A stretch of DNA of 64,000 bases from Mycolicibacterium parafortuitum. GTDB lineage: Bacteria > Actinomycetota > Actinomycetes > Mycobacteriales > Mycobacteriaceae. This document shows positions 8,212 through 17,434 of the stretch, piece after piece. The DNA lies in the NCBI RefSeq assembly GCF_010725485.1, contig NZ_AP022598.1, positions 1,178,001-1,242,000 on the forward strand, read 5' to 3'. The notes below the pieces were generated by a model. That model saw nothing but the letters and a program-made list of their open reading frames with translations. It was not told the origin of the DNA and ran no database searches. The position numbers were made by a program, and so were the translations under genes. Every line of letters begins with the position of its first letter. Within the stretch, counting starts at the first letter, position 1.

Positions 8212-10212
8212 GTGACGGTAGAAGCGACCTCTCCTACATCCCTGAAGTCCGGTATCGACCTGCGCTACGTCGACGCCGACGCCCGCCCGCAGGACGACTT
8301 GTTCGGTCACGTCAACGGCCGCTGGCTGGCCGAGTACCAGATCCCCGGTGACCGGGCCACCGACGGCGCGTTCCGCACGCTCTATGACCGTGCCGAGGAA
8401 CAGATCCGCGATCTGATCACCGAGGCCGCCGACTCCGGTGCCGCCGACGGCACCGACGAGCAGCGGATAGGCGACCTGTACGCGAGCTTCATGGACGAGC
8501 AGACCGTCCGTGAGCGCGGACTGGCACCGCTGCGCGACGAGCTGGCGCCCGTCGACGACGCGTCCTCGCCCGCCGACCTGGCCGAGGCCCTCGGTGGCCT
8601 GCAGCGCACCGGAATCGGCGGCGGCACCGGTGTCTACGTTGACACCGACTCGAAGAACTCCACCCGCTATCTGCTGCACCTGACGCAGTCCGGGATCGGG
8701 CTGCCCGACGAGTCCTACTTCCGCGACGAGCAGCACGCGGAGATCCTGGCCGCCTACCCCGGCCACATCGCGGCGATGTTCGCGCTGGTCTTCGGCGGGG
8801 ATCCGGCGGACCATGCGGGGACCGCCGAGCGGATCGTCGCGCTGGAGACCAAGATCGCGGCGGCGCACTGGGACGTGGTCAAACGCCGCGACGCGGACCT
8901 GACCTACAACCTGCGCACGTTCGCCGAAGTCGTCGAGCAGGCGCCGGGCTTCGACTGGACCCGGTGGCTGGCAGGTCTGGGTGCCGGCCCCGACAAGGCC
9001 GCCGAAGTGGTGGTGCGCCAACCTGATTTCTTGACCGCGTTCGCCGGCCTGTGGGCGAGCGAACCGCTGGAGGACTGGAAGAACTGGCTGCGGTGGCGCG
9101 TGATCCACGCGCGGGCGGGCCTGCTGACCGATGAGCTGGTCGCCGAGGACTTCTCGTTCTACGGCAAGCGGCTCTCGGGTACCGAGGAGATCCGGGACCG
9201 CTGGAAGCGCGGTGTGTCGGTGGTCGAGAGCCTGATGGGTGAGGCGCTGGGCCGGATGTACGTGGACCGGTACTTCCCACCGCAGGCGAAGGCCCGGATG
9301 GACGAGCTGGTGGCCAATCTGCGGGAGGCCTACCGGGTCAGCATCAACGAGCTGGACTGGATGACGCCGCAGACCCGGGAAAAGGCGCTGGCCAAGCTCG
9401 ACAAGTTCACGCCGAAGATCGGTTATCCGAAGAAATGGCGCGACTATTCGGCGTTGGTGATCGCCCGCGACGACCTGTACGGCAACTACCGCCGCGGTTA
9501 TGCGCTGGAGTATGACCGGGAGTTGGCCAAACTCGGCGGACCCGTGGACCGCGACGAGTGGTTCATGACTCCGCAGACGGTGAACGCGTACTACAACCCG
9601 GGGATGAACGAGATCGTGTTCCCCGCGGCGATCCTGCAGCCGCCGTTCTTCGACGCAGACGCCGACGACGCCGCCAACTACGGCGGGATCGGCGCGGTCA
9701 TCGGCCACGAGATCGGGCACGGCTTCGACGACCAGGGCGCCAAGTACGACGGCGACGGAAACCTGATGGACTGGTGGACCGACGAGGACCGCGCCGAATT
9801 CGGCAAGCGGACAAAGGCTTTGATCGAGCAGTACGAACAGTTCACCCCGCGCGGGCTGGATCCCTCGCATCACGTCAACGGCGCGTTCACCGTCGGGGAG
9901 AACATCGGCGACCTCGGCGGGCTGTCCATCGCGCTGCTGGCCTACCGGCTGTCGCTGAAGGGCAAGCCGGCCCCGGTGATCGACGGATTGACCGGTGAGC
10001 AGCGGGTGTTCTTCGGCTGGGCGCAGGTGTGGCGAACGAAATCCCGTGAGGCCGAGGCGATCCGGCGACTGGCGGTGGACCCGCACTCACCGCCGGAGTT
10101 CCGGTGCAACGGGGTGATCCGCAACATGGACGCGTTCTACGACGCGTTCGAGGTCACCGAGGACGATGCGCTGTACCTCGAACCCGAACGCCGGGTGCAC
10201 ATCTGGAACTGA
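8212..10212 (+). CDS. zmp1: Zinc metalloprotease Zmp1 (M13/neprilysin family)
   Basis: A 666-residue M13 endopeptidase close in length to M. tuberculosis Zmp1 (663). The zinc motif HEIGH is at residues 499-503 and is followed by GHGFDDQGAKYD. The third-ligand helix GENIGDLGG lies about 60 residues later. NAYYNP, the substrate-backbone motif, and a C-terminal ...RRVHIWN also match the family. The GTG start at 8212 was chosen because similarity begins at GIDLRYVDADARPQDDLFG shortly after it; a more upstream frame is open but unlikely. No signal peptide is visible, as in Zmp1, which is found extracellularly and acts on host inflammasome signalling in pathogens. In an environmental species the substrate is unknown. 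Confidence 0.96.
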   Translation: MTVEATSPTSLKSGIDLRYVDADARPQDDLFGHVNGRWLAEYQIPGDRATDGAFRTLYDRAEEQIRDLITEAADSGAADGTDEQRIGDLYASFMDEQTVRERGLAPLRDELAPVDDASSPADLAEALGGLQRTGIGGGTGVYVDTDSKNSTRYLLHLTQSGIGLPDESYFRDEQHAEILAAYPGHIAAMFALVFGGDPADHAGTAERIVALETKIAAAHWDVVKRRDADLTYNLRTFAEVVEQAPGFDWTRWLAGLGAGPDKAAEVVVRQPDFLTAFAGLWASEPLEDWKNWLRWRVIHARAGLLTDELVAEDFSFYGKRLSGTEEIRDRWKRGVSVVESLMGEALGRMYVDRYFPPQAKARMDELVANLREAYRVSINELDWMTPQTREKALAKLDKFTPKIGYPKKWRDYSALVIARDDLYGNYRRGYALEYDRELAKLGGPVDRDEWFMTPQTVNAYYNPGMNEIVFPAAILQPPFFDADADDAANYGGIGAVIGHEIGHGFDDQGAKYDGDGNLMDWWTDEDRAEFGKRTKALIEQYEQFTPRGLDPSHHVNGAFTVGENIGDLGGLSIALLAYRLSLKGKPAPVIDGLTGEQRVFFGWAQVWRTKSREAEAIRRLAVDPHSPPEFRCNGVIRNMDAFYDAFEVTEDDALYLEPERRVHIWN

Positions 10213-10219
10213 GGACCAC

Positions 10220-10648
10220 TCAGTCCAGGAAGCGGGCGCGTACCTCCGGCGGCGGGATCGGGCAGGTGTCGTGGGTGCCGAAGACGCGGTACCGGACACG
10301 GGCGAATCCGTCGTAGAGCCGGTCGCGCAGCGGTTCCGGGATCACCGCCGCGGCGCGGAACGCGTGCCAGGGCCCGCCGAGGTACTTCGCGACGCGAAGC
10401 GCCGCATCGGTTTTGATCGCGACCTGTTCGGCGGGGCCGCCCGGGTCCTCGACGAACACGATCGAGTCGACGCCCGACAAGTTCGGGTGGCGATCGATCA
10501 CCCCTTCGGCGAACTGGCCCTGCAGCGGCGCGAAACGCAGGCTGCCGTGCGGGTCGAGACGCAGGATGGTCTGCACCGCGCCGTTGCAGACCCCACAGAT
10601 GCCGTCGTAGAGCAACACCGGTGCGGGAGCGGTCTTCACATCGGCCAT
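10220..10648 (-). CDS. DCC-family (DUF393) thiol-disulfide oxidoreductase
   Basis: A 142-residue protein. The N-terminal motif DGICGVCN is the D-x-x-C-x-x-C signature that names the DCC family, and it is followed by RFAPLQGQFAEGV, characteristic of DUF393. These are thioredoxin-fold proteins predicted to reduce or isomerise disulfides. It converges with zmp1, with only seven bases between the stop codons. The ATG start has AGGAGGT upstream. Partner proteins are unknown. Confidence 0.9.
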   Translation of the reverse strand: MADVKTAPAPVLLYDGICGVCNGAVQTILRLDPHGSLRFAPLQGQFAEGVIDRHPNLSGVDSIVFVEDPGGPAEQVAIKTDAALRVAKYLGGPWHAFRAAAVIPEPLRDRLYDGFARVRYRVFGTHDTCPIPPPEVRARFLD

Positions 10649-10715
10649 GGTGTACCTCCTTTGTGCCGGGTTCCCCGCAGACCATGAACGACACGCGATG
10701 TGACGGACGGAACTG

Positions 10716-11120
10716 CTATCGGGTGAACTGCCGCACCGCCAGCAGATACCCGGCGAGCATCGCGGGCGGGGCGGCCAGCGGAAGCCACGCCACCTGCACG
10801 GGCAGTACCACCACGGCGGCAGCCGCGGCGGCGAACCCGACCGCGAACGTCATCGTCGGCACGGTCGGATCGGTGTGCAGCACCACGAGATACACCGCGG
10901 CAGCGAGCCCGGCCAACACGGCGTGCATCGGCGCCGGCGCCCCGAGCACGACCGTCAGCACCGCCAGCAGCACCGCCGCGGACGCGGCGGGCCGCACCCA
11001 TGCCGACGCGAGCACCGCGGCCGCGGCGGTCCCCGCGGCCACCAGAGCGAATCCGTCCGCCCGGTAGGCGACGGCTCCGGCCATCAGCAGCCCGAACGCG
11101 ACGGCCGCGAGCCTGCTCAT
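10716..11120 (-). CDS. Four-helix membrane protein, last gene of the MoxR/DUF58 operon
   Basis: A 134-residue, Ala/Val-rich protein that is almost entirely hydrophobic, with about four membrane helices. The ATG at 11120 overlaps the DUF58 stop codon (ATGA, 11117-11120), so it is translated with that gene. I do not recognise the family. Small membrane proteins commonly close MoxR-DUF58 operons and are presumed partners of the complex. Confidence 0.75.
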   Translation of the reverse strand: MSRLAAVAFGLLMAGAVAYRADGFALVAAGTAAAAVLASAWVRPAASAAVLLAVLTVVLGAPAPMHAVLAGLAAAVYLVVLHTDPTVPTMTFAVGFAAAAAAVVVLPVQVAWLPLAAPPAMLAGYLLAVRQFTR

Positions 11121-12331
11121 CGGCGGCTCCGGTGCACCGGGACCAGTGCCATCGCCTGGTCCAGCGTCGCGTCGGCCGGCCAGCGCACGATGTCCACGCC
11201 GACGGTCGCCATATCGCGGTACATGAAGGAGCGCTGCATCGCCCACATGCGGTGCACCAGCGGGTCGTGGTCGCCCTCGACCGGACTGCCGTCGAGGACG
11301 TCGACCGCGATCACCGGGTGTCCGCGTCTGCGTAGGTCGATCAGCGCCAGCGCGAACTCGGTGTCCAGCATCGTCGAGAACGCGATCACGATCGCGCCGG
11401 TCGGCACCGCAGCGCGCGGCGCGAGGGTGCCGGTCGCGTGCTCGAACGTGTCTGCCGCGCCGAGCATGGTGTCGAGGATGCGGTAGAACTGGCGCCGGCC
11501 GATGTCGGCGCCCAGCCAGCGGGTGGTGCGGCTGCCCAAGGCGACCAGGCCGGCGCGGTCGCCGTAGCGCAGCGCGCTCTGCACCACCTGCGCGGCGCCG
11601 CGCGCGGTGCGTTCGGTCGCCCGGGTGGCCGGGCCGGGCGGTTGCGGGTAGGTGTCGACGAGGACCACCACGTCGGCCGCCCGGTCGGTGAGCCGCTCGG
11701 TGACGTGCAGGCTGCCGCGGCGGGCGCTGACCGGCCAGTTGACCGTGCGCAGCTGGTCGCCGGGAACGTAAGGGCGGATGTCGGCGAACTCCACGCCCGG
11801 ACCGGTGTGCCGGGTCAGGTGTGTGCCGAGCCGGTCGAGCAGATCGGACTGCGGGATCCCGGTGGATTGGCTTGGCGCGACCGGGAATACGCAGACCTCG
11901 GCGGCATCGACGGTGCCGTGGCCTTCGAGCAGTCCGCCGCGGCCGGGGACCCGCACCGCGGCCCGGATCGGATACCGGCCCCACCTCGACGCACGTGCCA
12001 CCACCGCACCGGTGTCACCGGGTTCGAGGTCCATCCCGGGCACAGGGTGACAGTCCACCGCCACCGCGGTGCCGTCGCCGGTGCCGGCTCGCACCGTCAC
12101 CCGCGCGGGTTCGTCCTCGAAGCAGCGCTGAAATTCCGGGTCGGCGTGCACGGTGACGGTCGGAGCGCGGCGCTGCCATCCGAGCGAGCACAGGATCCCG
12201 GCCAGCGGCGCGGCGAAGCCGACGAGCTCCCAGCGCCCGGTGACCACCGCGACGACCATCGCCGCCGCGACACACGTCGCAGCCGACTGCGTGAGCGCCG
12301 AAGCGCGCCAACGCAGTTCGACTTCAGGCAT
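11117..12331 (-). CDS. DUF58 (vWA-like) protein of the MoxR operon
   Basis: About 404 residues. Two N-terminal membrane helices come first. A beta-rich middle is followed by the DUF58 signature: VEFADIRPYVPGDQLRTVNWP matches the family's 'F..IR.Y.pGDd.R.I.W' motif. A von Willebrand A-like fold containing VVVLVDTY (MIDAS-like DxD/S region) makes up the C-terminal half. The ATG at 12331 begins similarity (MPEVELRW), four bases after the MoxR stop; the longer open frame overlaps MoxR. DUF58 proteins are thought to be clients or adaptors of MoxR AAA ATPases. Confidence 0.9.
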   Translation of the reverse strand: MPEVELRWRASALTQSAATCVAAAMVVAVVTGRWELVGFAAPLAGILCSLGWQRRAPTVTVHADPEFQRCFEDEPARVTVRAGTGDGTAVAVDCHPVPGMDLEPGDTGAVVARASRWGRYPIRAAVRVPGRGGLLEGHGTVDAAEVCVFPVAPSQSTGIPQSDLLDRLGTHLTRHTGPGVEFADIRPYVPGDQLRTVNWPVSARRGSLHVTERLTDRAADVVVLVDTYPQPPGPATRATERTARGAAQVVQSALRYGDRAGLVALGSRTTRWLGADIGRRQFYRILDTMLGAADTFEHATGTLAPRAAVPTGAIVIAFSTMLDTEFALALIDLRRRGHPVIAVDVLDGSPVEGDHDPLVHRMWAMQRSFMYRDMATVGVDIVRWPADATLDQAMALVPVHRSRR

Positions 12332-12335
12332 CCCG

Positions 12336-13289
12336 CTACCCGGCCCTGGGCACCGGGGTGCGGCGCAACAGCTCCTCGACGACGTCGGCACCCTGCACCT
12401 TGCGCACCCACATCTCGGGCCGCAGGCTGATGCGGTGCGCCATCGTCGGTACGGCGAGCGCCTTGACGTCCTCGGGGATCACGTAGTCCCTGCCTGCCAG
12501 CAGCGCGCGGGCACGCGCCAGCTGCACCAGGTCGAGTTCGGCGCGGGGGCTTGCCCCGACGGCGACCTGCGGGTGCTGCCGGCTCGCCGCGGCCAGCGAG
12601 ACCACGTAGTGCACCACGTCGTCGTGCACGCTGACCTGCTCCACGGACTCCTGCATGTGCAGCAGCTCGTCGGCGTCGACGACCCGCCGGACCGGCACCG
12701 GTTCCGATCCGCGGTCGAGCCTGCGGCGCAGCATCGTCGCCTCCTCCGGCTGCGACAGGTATTTGAGCTCGAGGCGGATCGCGAATCGGTCCAGCTGCGC
12801 CTCGGGCAGCGGGTAGGTGCCCTCGTACTCGATCGGATTGTCGGTGGCCAGCACCAGGAAGGGCTCGGGCAGCCGGTGTGTCGCCCCGTCGATGCTGACC
12901 TGACGCTCGGCCATCGCCTCCAGCAGCGCCGCCTGGGTCTTGGGCGGGGTCCGGTTGATCTCGTCACCGAGGAGCAGGTTGGTGAAAATCGGTCCGCGGC
13001 GGAATTCGAAGCGGCCCGACTGCATGTCGTAGATCGTCGAACCGAGCAGGTCGGCGGGCAGCAGGTCCGGGGTGAACTGCACCCGGGTGAACTCCAGACC
13101 CAGTGCGGCGGCGAAGGATTTGGCGATCAGCGTCTTGCCGAGGCCGGGCAGGTCCTCGACCAGGATGTGGCCGCGGGCCAGCACCGTGATCAGGATCAGG
13201 TTCAGCGCGGCGCGTTTACCGACCACGGCACGGCCGATCTCGTCGAGCACCGCCTCGCAGCGTTCGGTGGTCACCGCCGGCGTGCTCAC
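12336..13289 (-). CDS. MoxR-family AAA+ ATPase
   Basis: A ~317-residue MoxR ATPase. It has VVGKRAALNLILI, Walker A PGLGKTLIAK, Walker B LLLGDEINR and the sensor-like LVLATDNPIEYEGTYPLPEAQLDRF, all diagnostic of MoxR. The GTG at 13289 overlaps the stop of the upstream gene (GTGA, 13286-13289), and similarity begins right after it. MoxR ATPases act as chaperones that mature or insert metal or cofactor proteins, or cell-envelope complexes, with DUF58/vWA partners. The actual client is unknown. Confidence 0.95.
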   Translation of the reverse strand: MSTPAVTTERCEAVLDEIGRAVVGKRAALNLILITVLARGHILVEDLPGLGKTLIAKSFAAALGLEFTRVQFTPDLLPADLLGSTIYDMQSGRFEFRRGPIFTNLLLGDEINRTPPKTQAALLEAMAERQVSIDGATHRLPEPFLVLATDNPIEYEGTYPLPEAQLDRFAIRLELKYLSQPEEATMLRRRLDRGSEPVPVRRVVDADELLHMQESVEQVSVHDDVVHYVVSLAAASRQHPQVAVGASPRAELDLVQLARARALLAGRDYVIPEDVKALAVPTMAHRISLRPEMWVRKVQGADVVEELLRRTPVPRAG

Positions 13290-13768
13290 AGCCGCTCCAG
13301 TCGTCGCAGGATCTCGTCGAGTGTGCGGCGACCGGGTCCCAGCTCGGCGGCACCGGTGCGGCTGATGTTCTCCGGATCCACCCACGGCCACAGCGCGTCG
13401 CCGAACACCATCCGCCCCGTCGCCTCGAATGCCCTGGCGTCCTTGGCTTTACGGCGCCCCGAGGCGAGTTCGAACTGCCGGGCCAGCATCGGGCGCAGCC
13501 TGCGGTCCCAGTCCGCGCGCGACGACTCCGCCCAGGAGATCAACGTCTCGGTGCGCGCCAGCCACCGCTGGATCGCCGCCGCCGCATCGTCGGCCACCCC
13601 GTCGTCGGGCGGTGCGTCCTCGTGGGTCATCCGGGTCCGCACCGCGATCAACGCACACGCCAGCGCCGCCCCGGTCACCGCGATCACGACATCGCGCTCC
13701 AACTGGGTCAGCGCGAACAGCTGCACTGCGACTACCAGAATCACCGCGCCCACAACGATTTTCGTCAT
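13286..13768 (-). CDS. Membrane-anchored protein between DUF4129 and MoxR
   Basis: A 160-residue protein with two N-terminal membrane helices (VVGAVILVVAVQLFAL and DVVIAVTGAALACALIAV) and a basic, Trp-containing cytoplasmic part (WDRRLRPMLARQFEL, later ALWPWVDPENISR). The start ATG at 13768 overlaps the preceding stop (ATGA, 13765-13768) and its own stop overlaps MoxR, so it is an integral member of the operon. Unnamed conserved family; function inferred only from context. Confidence 0.82.
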   Translation of the reverse strand: MTKIVVGAVILVVAVQLFALTQLERDVVIAVTGAALACALIAVRTRMTHEDAPPDDGVADDAAAAIQRWLARTETLISWAESSRADWDRRLRPMLARQFELASGRRKAKDARAFEATGRMVFGDALWPWVDPENISRTGAAELGPGRRTLDEILRRLERL

Positions 13769-14727
13769 GCCGAGACCCGCAGCTCGACGAGCACGGCCTG
13801 CAGCGCGGCCACCGCGTCGGCGCGGTGCCCGCCGTCCATCACGTGCGGGCTGAACCGCGCCTCCTCGAACAGCTCGACCAGCCGGGTCGCGTGCCCGGCC
13901 TGCAGCACCTGGCGGTGGATCGCGCGGGCCAACACCTCCGACGGGGTGTCGGAGTCCTGCGGTGTGGTGCCGGGCGATTTCCCGAGTTCCCGTTCCATCG
14001 CCAGGTAGCACGCGATGATGGCCTCGCGCGGGTCACGGTCGGGGTCGTCCATCTCGGCCAGGCCGAGCTCGGCGGCACGGGCCAGATCCGGGCCCGGCAC
14101 CCGGGGGCGGGGCCGCCGGCGGTCGGGGACCGGCGGCGCGACGGGTTCCCGGGGCCGGCGCCGCAGCAGGGTCGCGGTCACCGACAGCGCCAGCAGCACC
14201 ATCGCCGCCACGGCGAGGATGCCGAACACGTTGCCGCCCTGCGGCGCAGTCGGTCGCTGCCGCCCCGGTTCGGCGGCGTCGCGTGGGCGTGACGGGTCGT
14301 CGGGCACCGGGACGTCGCCGGCCACCGCGTCGTCGACCGGCGCCGAAGCCCAGCGCATGAGCATCAGCAGCACCAGCGCCCACGCGACCAGGACGGCGGC
14401 GGCGATCAGCAGCTGGCGCCACGGCAGGGCGCCGCGGCGCGCGCGCATCTCACGGTGGGGGTCCGCAGGGGCCGGGGCGGCGGACCGTCGCAGGGCCTGC
14501 GCCAGGATCGAGATCGCAAGGGCCGCGATCGACAGCGTCAGCATCGCGATCACCGCGACGGTGCCGGAGCCGCCATCGACGGGTTCGGGGTCGGGGCGGC
14601 GTTGTTCGCCGGGCAGGTATCCGCGCAGCGAGACCATCGCGAGGGTGAGCAGTACGACCACCGCGATCGCGCGCGTCAGCGCCCTGTGGTCACCGGACTC
14701 GGTCGTATCGGACTCGCTGTCGGGCAT
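13765..14727 (-). CDS. DUF4129-domain membrane protein, first gene of MoxR/DUF58 operon
   Basis: A 320-residue protein with about four membrane helices (near residues 20-40, 60-80, 105-125 and 175-195) and a C-terminal helical DUF4129 domain. That domain contains AIIACYLAMERELG, TPSEVLARA and LVELFEEARFS, the standard DUF4129 pattern. In most actinobacteria this domain is carried by a transglutaminase-like protein of the MoxR-DUF58 locus. Here no transglutaminase core is present in the gene or its neighbours. The ATG at 14727 is preceded by GAGGG; a longer open frame upstream has no support. Confidence 0.88.
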   Translation of the reverse strand: MPDSESDTTESGDHRALTRAIAVVVLLTLAMVSLRGYLPGEQRRPDPEPVDGGSGTVAVIAMLTLSIAALAISILAQALRRSAAPAPADPHREMRARRGALPWRQLLIAAAVLVAWALVLLMLMRWASAPVDDAVAGDVPVPDDPSRPRDAAEPGRQRPTAPQGGNVFGILAVAAMVLLALSVTATLLRRRPREPVAPPVPDRRRPRPRVPGPDLARAAELGLAEMDDPDRDPREAIIACYLAMERELGKSPGTTPQDSDTPSEVLARAIHRQVLQAGHATRLVELFEEARFSPHVMDGGHRADAVAALQAVLVELRVSA

Positions 14728-14825
14728 CGCCCACCCTCGGCTCCAGCGCCGACGGCCGGGCCGCCGTCGGCCTGCCCCCATCGTGGCACGCCGGAGGCGC
14801 CACGGACCGCGAAAGGGCTATCCGG

Positions 14826-15842
14826 TCAGAACATCTGCCAATCGGACGCACCGTCGGGCAGGTCGTACAAGGGGCCGTCGGTGTTCTTGATGACCACCGC
14901 GTCGCCGCTGCCGAAGTTCTTCCGGAACCACGCCGCATCCTCGGCGCTGAGGTTGATGCATCCGTGGCTGACGTTGCTGTTGCCCTGCGCACCTTCCGAC
15001 CACGGTGCGCCGTGGACGAAGATTCCGCTGTTGTCGATGCGGACCGCGTCCTTGACCTTGAGCTTGTAGCCCTCACCGGACGGGTCGTCGACGGGAACCC
15101 CGTACGTCGAGGAGTCCATCACGATCTCGTCGAACTTCTCCAGCACGTAATAGGTGCCGTTCCTGGTGTCGTAGCCGGGCTTGCCCATCGACACCGGGAA
15201 GGTCTTCTCCAGCACACCGTCGCGATGGACCTCCATCTGCTTGGTGTCGTTGTCGATGGTCGCGACCAGCTGCTCGGGGACGGTGAAGCTCGACTTGGTG
15301 CCCGCGGCGTCGATGGTGACGACGGTGCCCGCCGGCCAGAAGTCCTGCGGACGCCAGCGCAGCTGGGTGTCGGTGACCCAGTAGAACCGGCCGGGGACCG
15401 GCGGGTTCGACGAGATGTGGACCGCGTCCTGGGCCATCTGCTTGTTGGCGATCGGACGCTGGAAGTTGATGTAGATCGGCTTGGCCGCGCCGACGATCGA
15501 ACCGTTGGTCGGGTTGAACGACGGCGGCACGAACGGCGGCTGCCCGACGAACGGGTTCGGGTTCTGTCCGGCCGGCGTGCCCTCGGGGATCGGCATCGGG
15601 GTGCCGGGGATGATCGCGAACGGATCCCTGGCCGGGGCGGCCGCGTCGACGGAGGTGGCCGCCGCGGGTGCGGCGCCCGGGTTCGGCAGCGCGACCGGAT
15701 CCGCCGGCGGTGCGGGCACCGGGGCCGGGACGGGTTCGGGCGCCGGCTGGGCCAGTGCCGACGGCGCGCCGAGCGTCAGTCCCGCGACCACGCCCGCTGT
15801 CGTCAGCAGGGCGATGAGCCGTCTCCTGTTTCGCTGCCGCAT
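14826..15842 (-). CDS. L,D-transpeptidase (YkuD family, LdtMt4/Rv0192-like by position)
   Basis: A 338-residue secreted enzyme. A signal peptide (positively charged start, hydrophobic core, cleavage after SALA) is followed by a Pro/Ala-rich linker, an Ig-like domain ([11 protein letters not shown] to [12 protein letters not shown]) and the YkuD catalytic domain. That domain holds HGAPW and SHGCIN, with catalytic Cys near residue 295 and His at 293. It makes 3-3 cross-links in peptidoglycan and is the target class of carbapenems. Position between ricR/ilvD and zmp1 corresponds to Rv0192 of M. tuberculosis. It is a single gene, with 98 bases between its stop and the start of the DUF4129 gene. 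Confidence 0.94.
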   Translation of the reverse strand: MRQRNRRRLIALLTTAGVVAGLTLGAPSALAQPAPEPVPAPVPAPPADPVALPNPGAAPAAATSVDAAAPARDPFAIIPGTPMPIPEGTPAGQNPNPFVGQPPFVPPSFNPTNGSIVGAAKPIYINFQRPIANKQMAQDAVHISSNPPVPGRFYWVTDTQLRWRPQDFWPAGTVVTIDAAGTKSSFTVPEQLVATIDNDTKQMEVHRDGVLEKTFPVSMGKPGYDTRNGTYYVLEKFDEIVMDSSTYGVPVDDPSGEGYKLKVKDAVRIDNSGIFVHGAPWSEGAQGNSNVSHGCINLSAEDAAWFRKNFGSGDAVVIKNTDGPLYDLPDGASDWQMF

Positions 15843-16020
15843 GCGTTACCTCCAGTCCGGCGACTGACCCCAGTGTGGCACAGCGCCACGGCCGTTCCTG
15901 CTGGCGAACGCTGCGGCCGGACTCCGGCACCGTTCATGGAAGGGGTGTTGACCTGCACTGTTGTTCGCCGCCGGGGGACGATCCGTTACCGGGTGGACGA
16001 GGGCGGTCACACTGGTCACC

Positions 16021-16320
16021 ATGATCGTCGCGTTCAGCATCAGCCCATCCGCCGGAGACGACACCGGCGGTGTCAGTGCCGCGGTCGCCGAGGCCGTCCG
16101 GGTGGTCCGCGCGTCGGGCCTGCCCAACGAGACCAACGCGATGTTCACCAACATCGAGGGCGAATGGGACGAGGTGATGGCGGTGGTCAAGCAGGCCGTC
16201 GACGCGGTCGCGGCGGTGTCGCCGCGGGTGAGCCTGGTCCTCAAGGCCGATATCCGGCCCGGCTTCACCGGCCAGCTCACCGCGAAGGTGCAGCGCATCG
16301 ATGCTGCGTTGTCTCAGTAG
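16021..16320 (+). CDS. MTH1187-type thiamine-binding protein (PF01910)
   Basis: A 99-residue protein starting MIVAFSISPSAGDDTGG and containing GLPNETNAMFTNIEGEWDEVM, the family's conserved 'SGLPyelnpMgT.iEGeWDEVM' block. Family members are tetrameric and bind thiamine or HMP-like ligands. The ATG at 16021 is favoured over a longer frame because similarity starts there. It converges with a glycosyltransferase; the two stop codons lie in adjacent copies of a short near-repeat. Confidence 0.88.
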   Translation: MIVAFSISPSAGDDTGGVSAAVAEAVRVVRASGLPNETNAMFTNIEGEWDEVMAVVKQAVDAVAAVSPRVSLVLKADIRPGFTGQLTAKVQRIDAALSQ

Positions 16321-16338
16321 CTGCGCGTTGTCTCAATA
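16303..16338. repeat. Short near-tandem repeat carrying the stop codons of two convergent genes
   Basis: Two adjacent copies of GCTGCG(CG)TTGTCTCARTAG, 17 and 19 bases long. They differ by a two-base insertion and one transition. The TAG of the plus-strand gene is in the first copy and the TGA of the minus-strand gene is in the second, so a small duplication has reshaped one of the C-termini. Confidence 0.7.
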
Positions 16339-17409
16339 GCTGCCGCGTTCGGCGACCAGCGCCTGATAGAGCGTGACGTAGTTGTCGACCATCGCCGCCA
16401 GGCCGTGTTCGGCGACCGCGACCTTGCGCACCAGCGGCCGGGACAACCGTGCGGCGTCGGCGACGGCGTCGGCCATCGCGTCCACGTCGCCCGGCGGGAC
16501 CAGGCATCCGCACCGCTCGTCGACCAGTTCGGGCAGGCCGCCGGTCGCGAACGCGACCACGGGCGTCCCGCACGCCATCGCCTCCGCCGCAACCTGACCG
16601 TAGGGCTCGTCCCATACCGGGGTCACCAACGCGGCCGCGGCGCCCCCGATCAGCACTGCCAGTACTTCGCGGTCCAGGTGCCCGGCATAGGTGACCCGGT
16701 CGTCGAGGCGCGGTTCGATGTCGAGCCGGAAGTAGTCGGGGTCGGTGACCGGGCCTGCGAGCACGAGTCGGCGCCCGGCGCGCTGCGCCGCGTCGATCGC
16801 CAGGTGCGGGGCTTTCTCCGGCATGATCCGGCCCGACCACACGAGGTGGTCTCCGCCCGCGCCGAGCGGCCAGTCCTCGACGTCGATGCCGTTGCGCACC
16901 ACCGTCAACCGCCGGATGCCGACGTGCGCCCACGAGGCCGCGGACCGCTCGCTGACCGCGGCGAACATCAGCCGGGTGCGCGCGACCGCTCCGACGGCGG
17001 CCTCCAACATCGGAAACGGCGGCGTGTGCAGGGTGGTCAGCACCGGGGCGCGCAACCGGGTCGCCGCACGCACCGGGACCGGGTTGAGGCTGTGGTTGTG
17101 TACGACGTCGAACGAGTCCTCGGCGGCGGCGAGGTCGGCCATCAGCCCGGTGAACGCGCGGTGGTGGGACTCCTTGACCGCACCGGGCAGCGGCCACGGC
17201 AGCGAGGCGGCCTCGGTGCGGGGCAGCTCTCGAATCGTCAGCGCCGGATCATTGCAGCCGAGATCGGTGCCCGGGGCGGCGAACAGCGTCACCGCGTGAC
17301 CGCGGGCCACCAGGGCGCGGGTCAGGTGGAAGACGTGGGCCTCGATGCCGCCCGCGAACGGTTCCCGGATCGGGAAGTGGGCGTGTGCGATCAACGCGAT
17401 GCGCAGCAA
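16333..17409 (-). CDS. GT4-family glycosyltransferase
   Basis: A 358-residue GT-B enzyme. FAGGIEAHVFHLTRALVARGH in the N-terminal domain and VAAEAMACGTPVVAFATGGLPELVD in the C-terminal domain are the GT4 (glycosyl_transf_1) signatures, including the E-x7-E-like donor site. No signal peptide. The start is TTG at 17409 with GAGGA eight bases upstream; no good ATG is near. It probably uses a nucleotide-sugar donor for cell-envelope or small-molecule glycosylation; the acceptor is unknown. Confidence 0.88.
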   Translation of the reverse strand: MLRIALIAHAHFPIREPFAGGIEAHVFHLTRALVARGHAVTLFAAPGTDLGCNDPALTIRELPRTEAASLPWPLPGAVKESHHRAFTGLMADLAAAEDSFDVVHNHSLNPVPVRAATRLRAPVLTTLHTPPFPMLEAAVGAVARTRLMFAAVSERSAASWAHVGIRRLTVVRNGIDVEDWPLGAGGDHLVWSGRIMPEKAPHLAIDAAQRAGRRLVLAGPVTDPDYFRLDIEPRLDDRVTYAGHLDREVLAVLIGGAAAALVTPVWDEPYGQVAAEAMACGTPVVAFATGGLPELVDERCGCLVPPGDVDAMADAVADAARLSRPLVRKVAVAEHGLAAMVDNYVTLYQALVAERGSY

Positions 17410-17434
17410 TCGGGTACTTCCTCGACGGTGGTGG

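Noticed and set aside
7726..10086. Very long open frame (786 codons) antisense to zmp1
   Set aside because: It mirrors third-codon GC bias of zmp1 and of the Rv0199-like gene, has no recognisable domain, and zmp1 is certain on the other strand.
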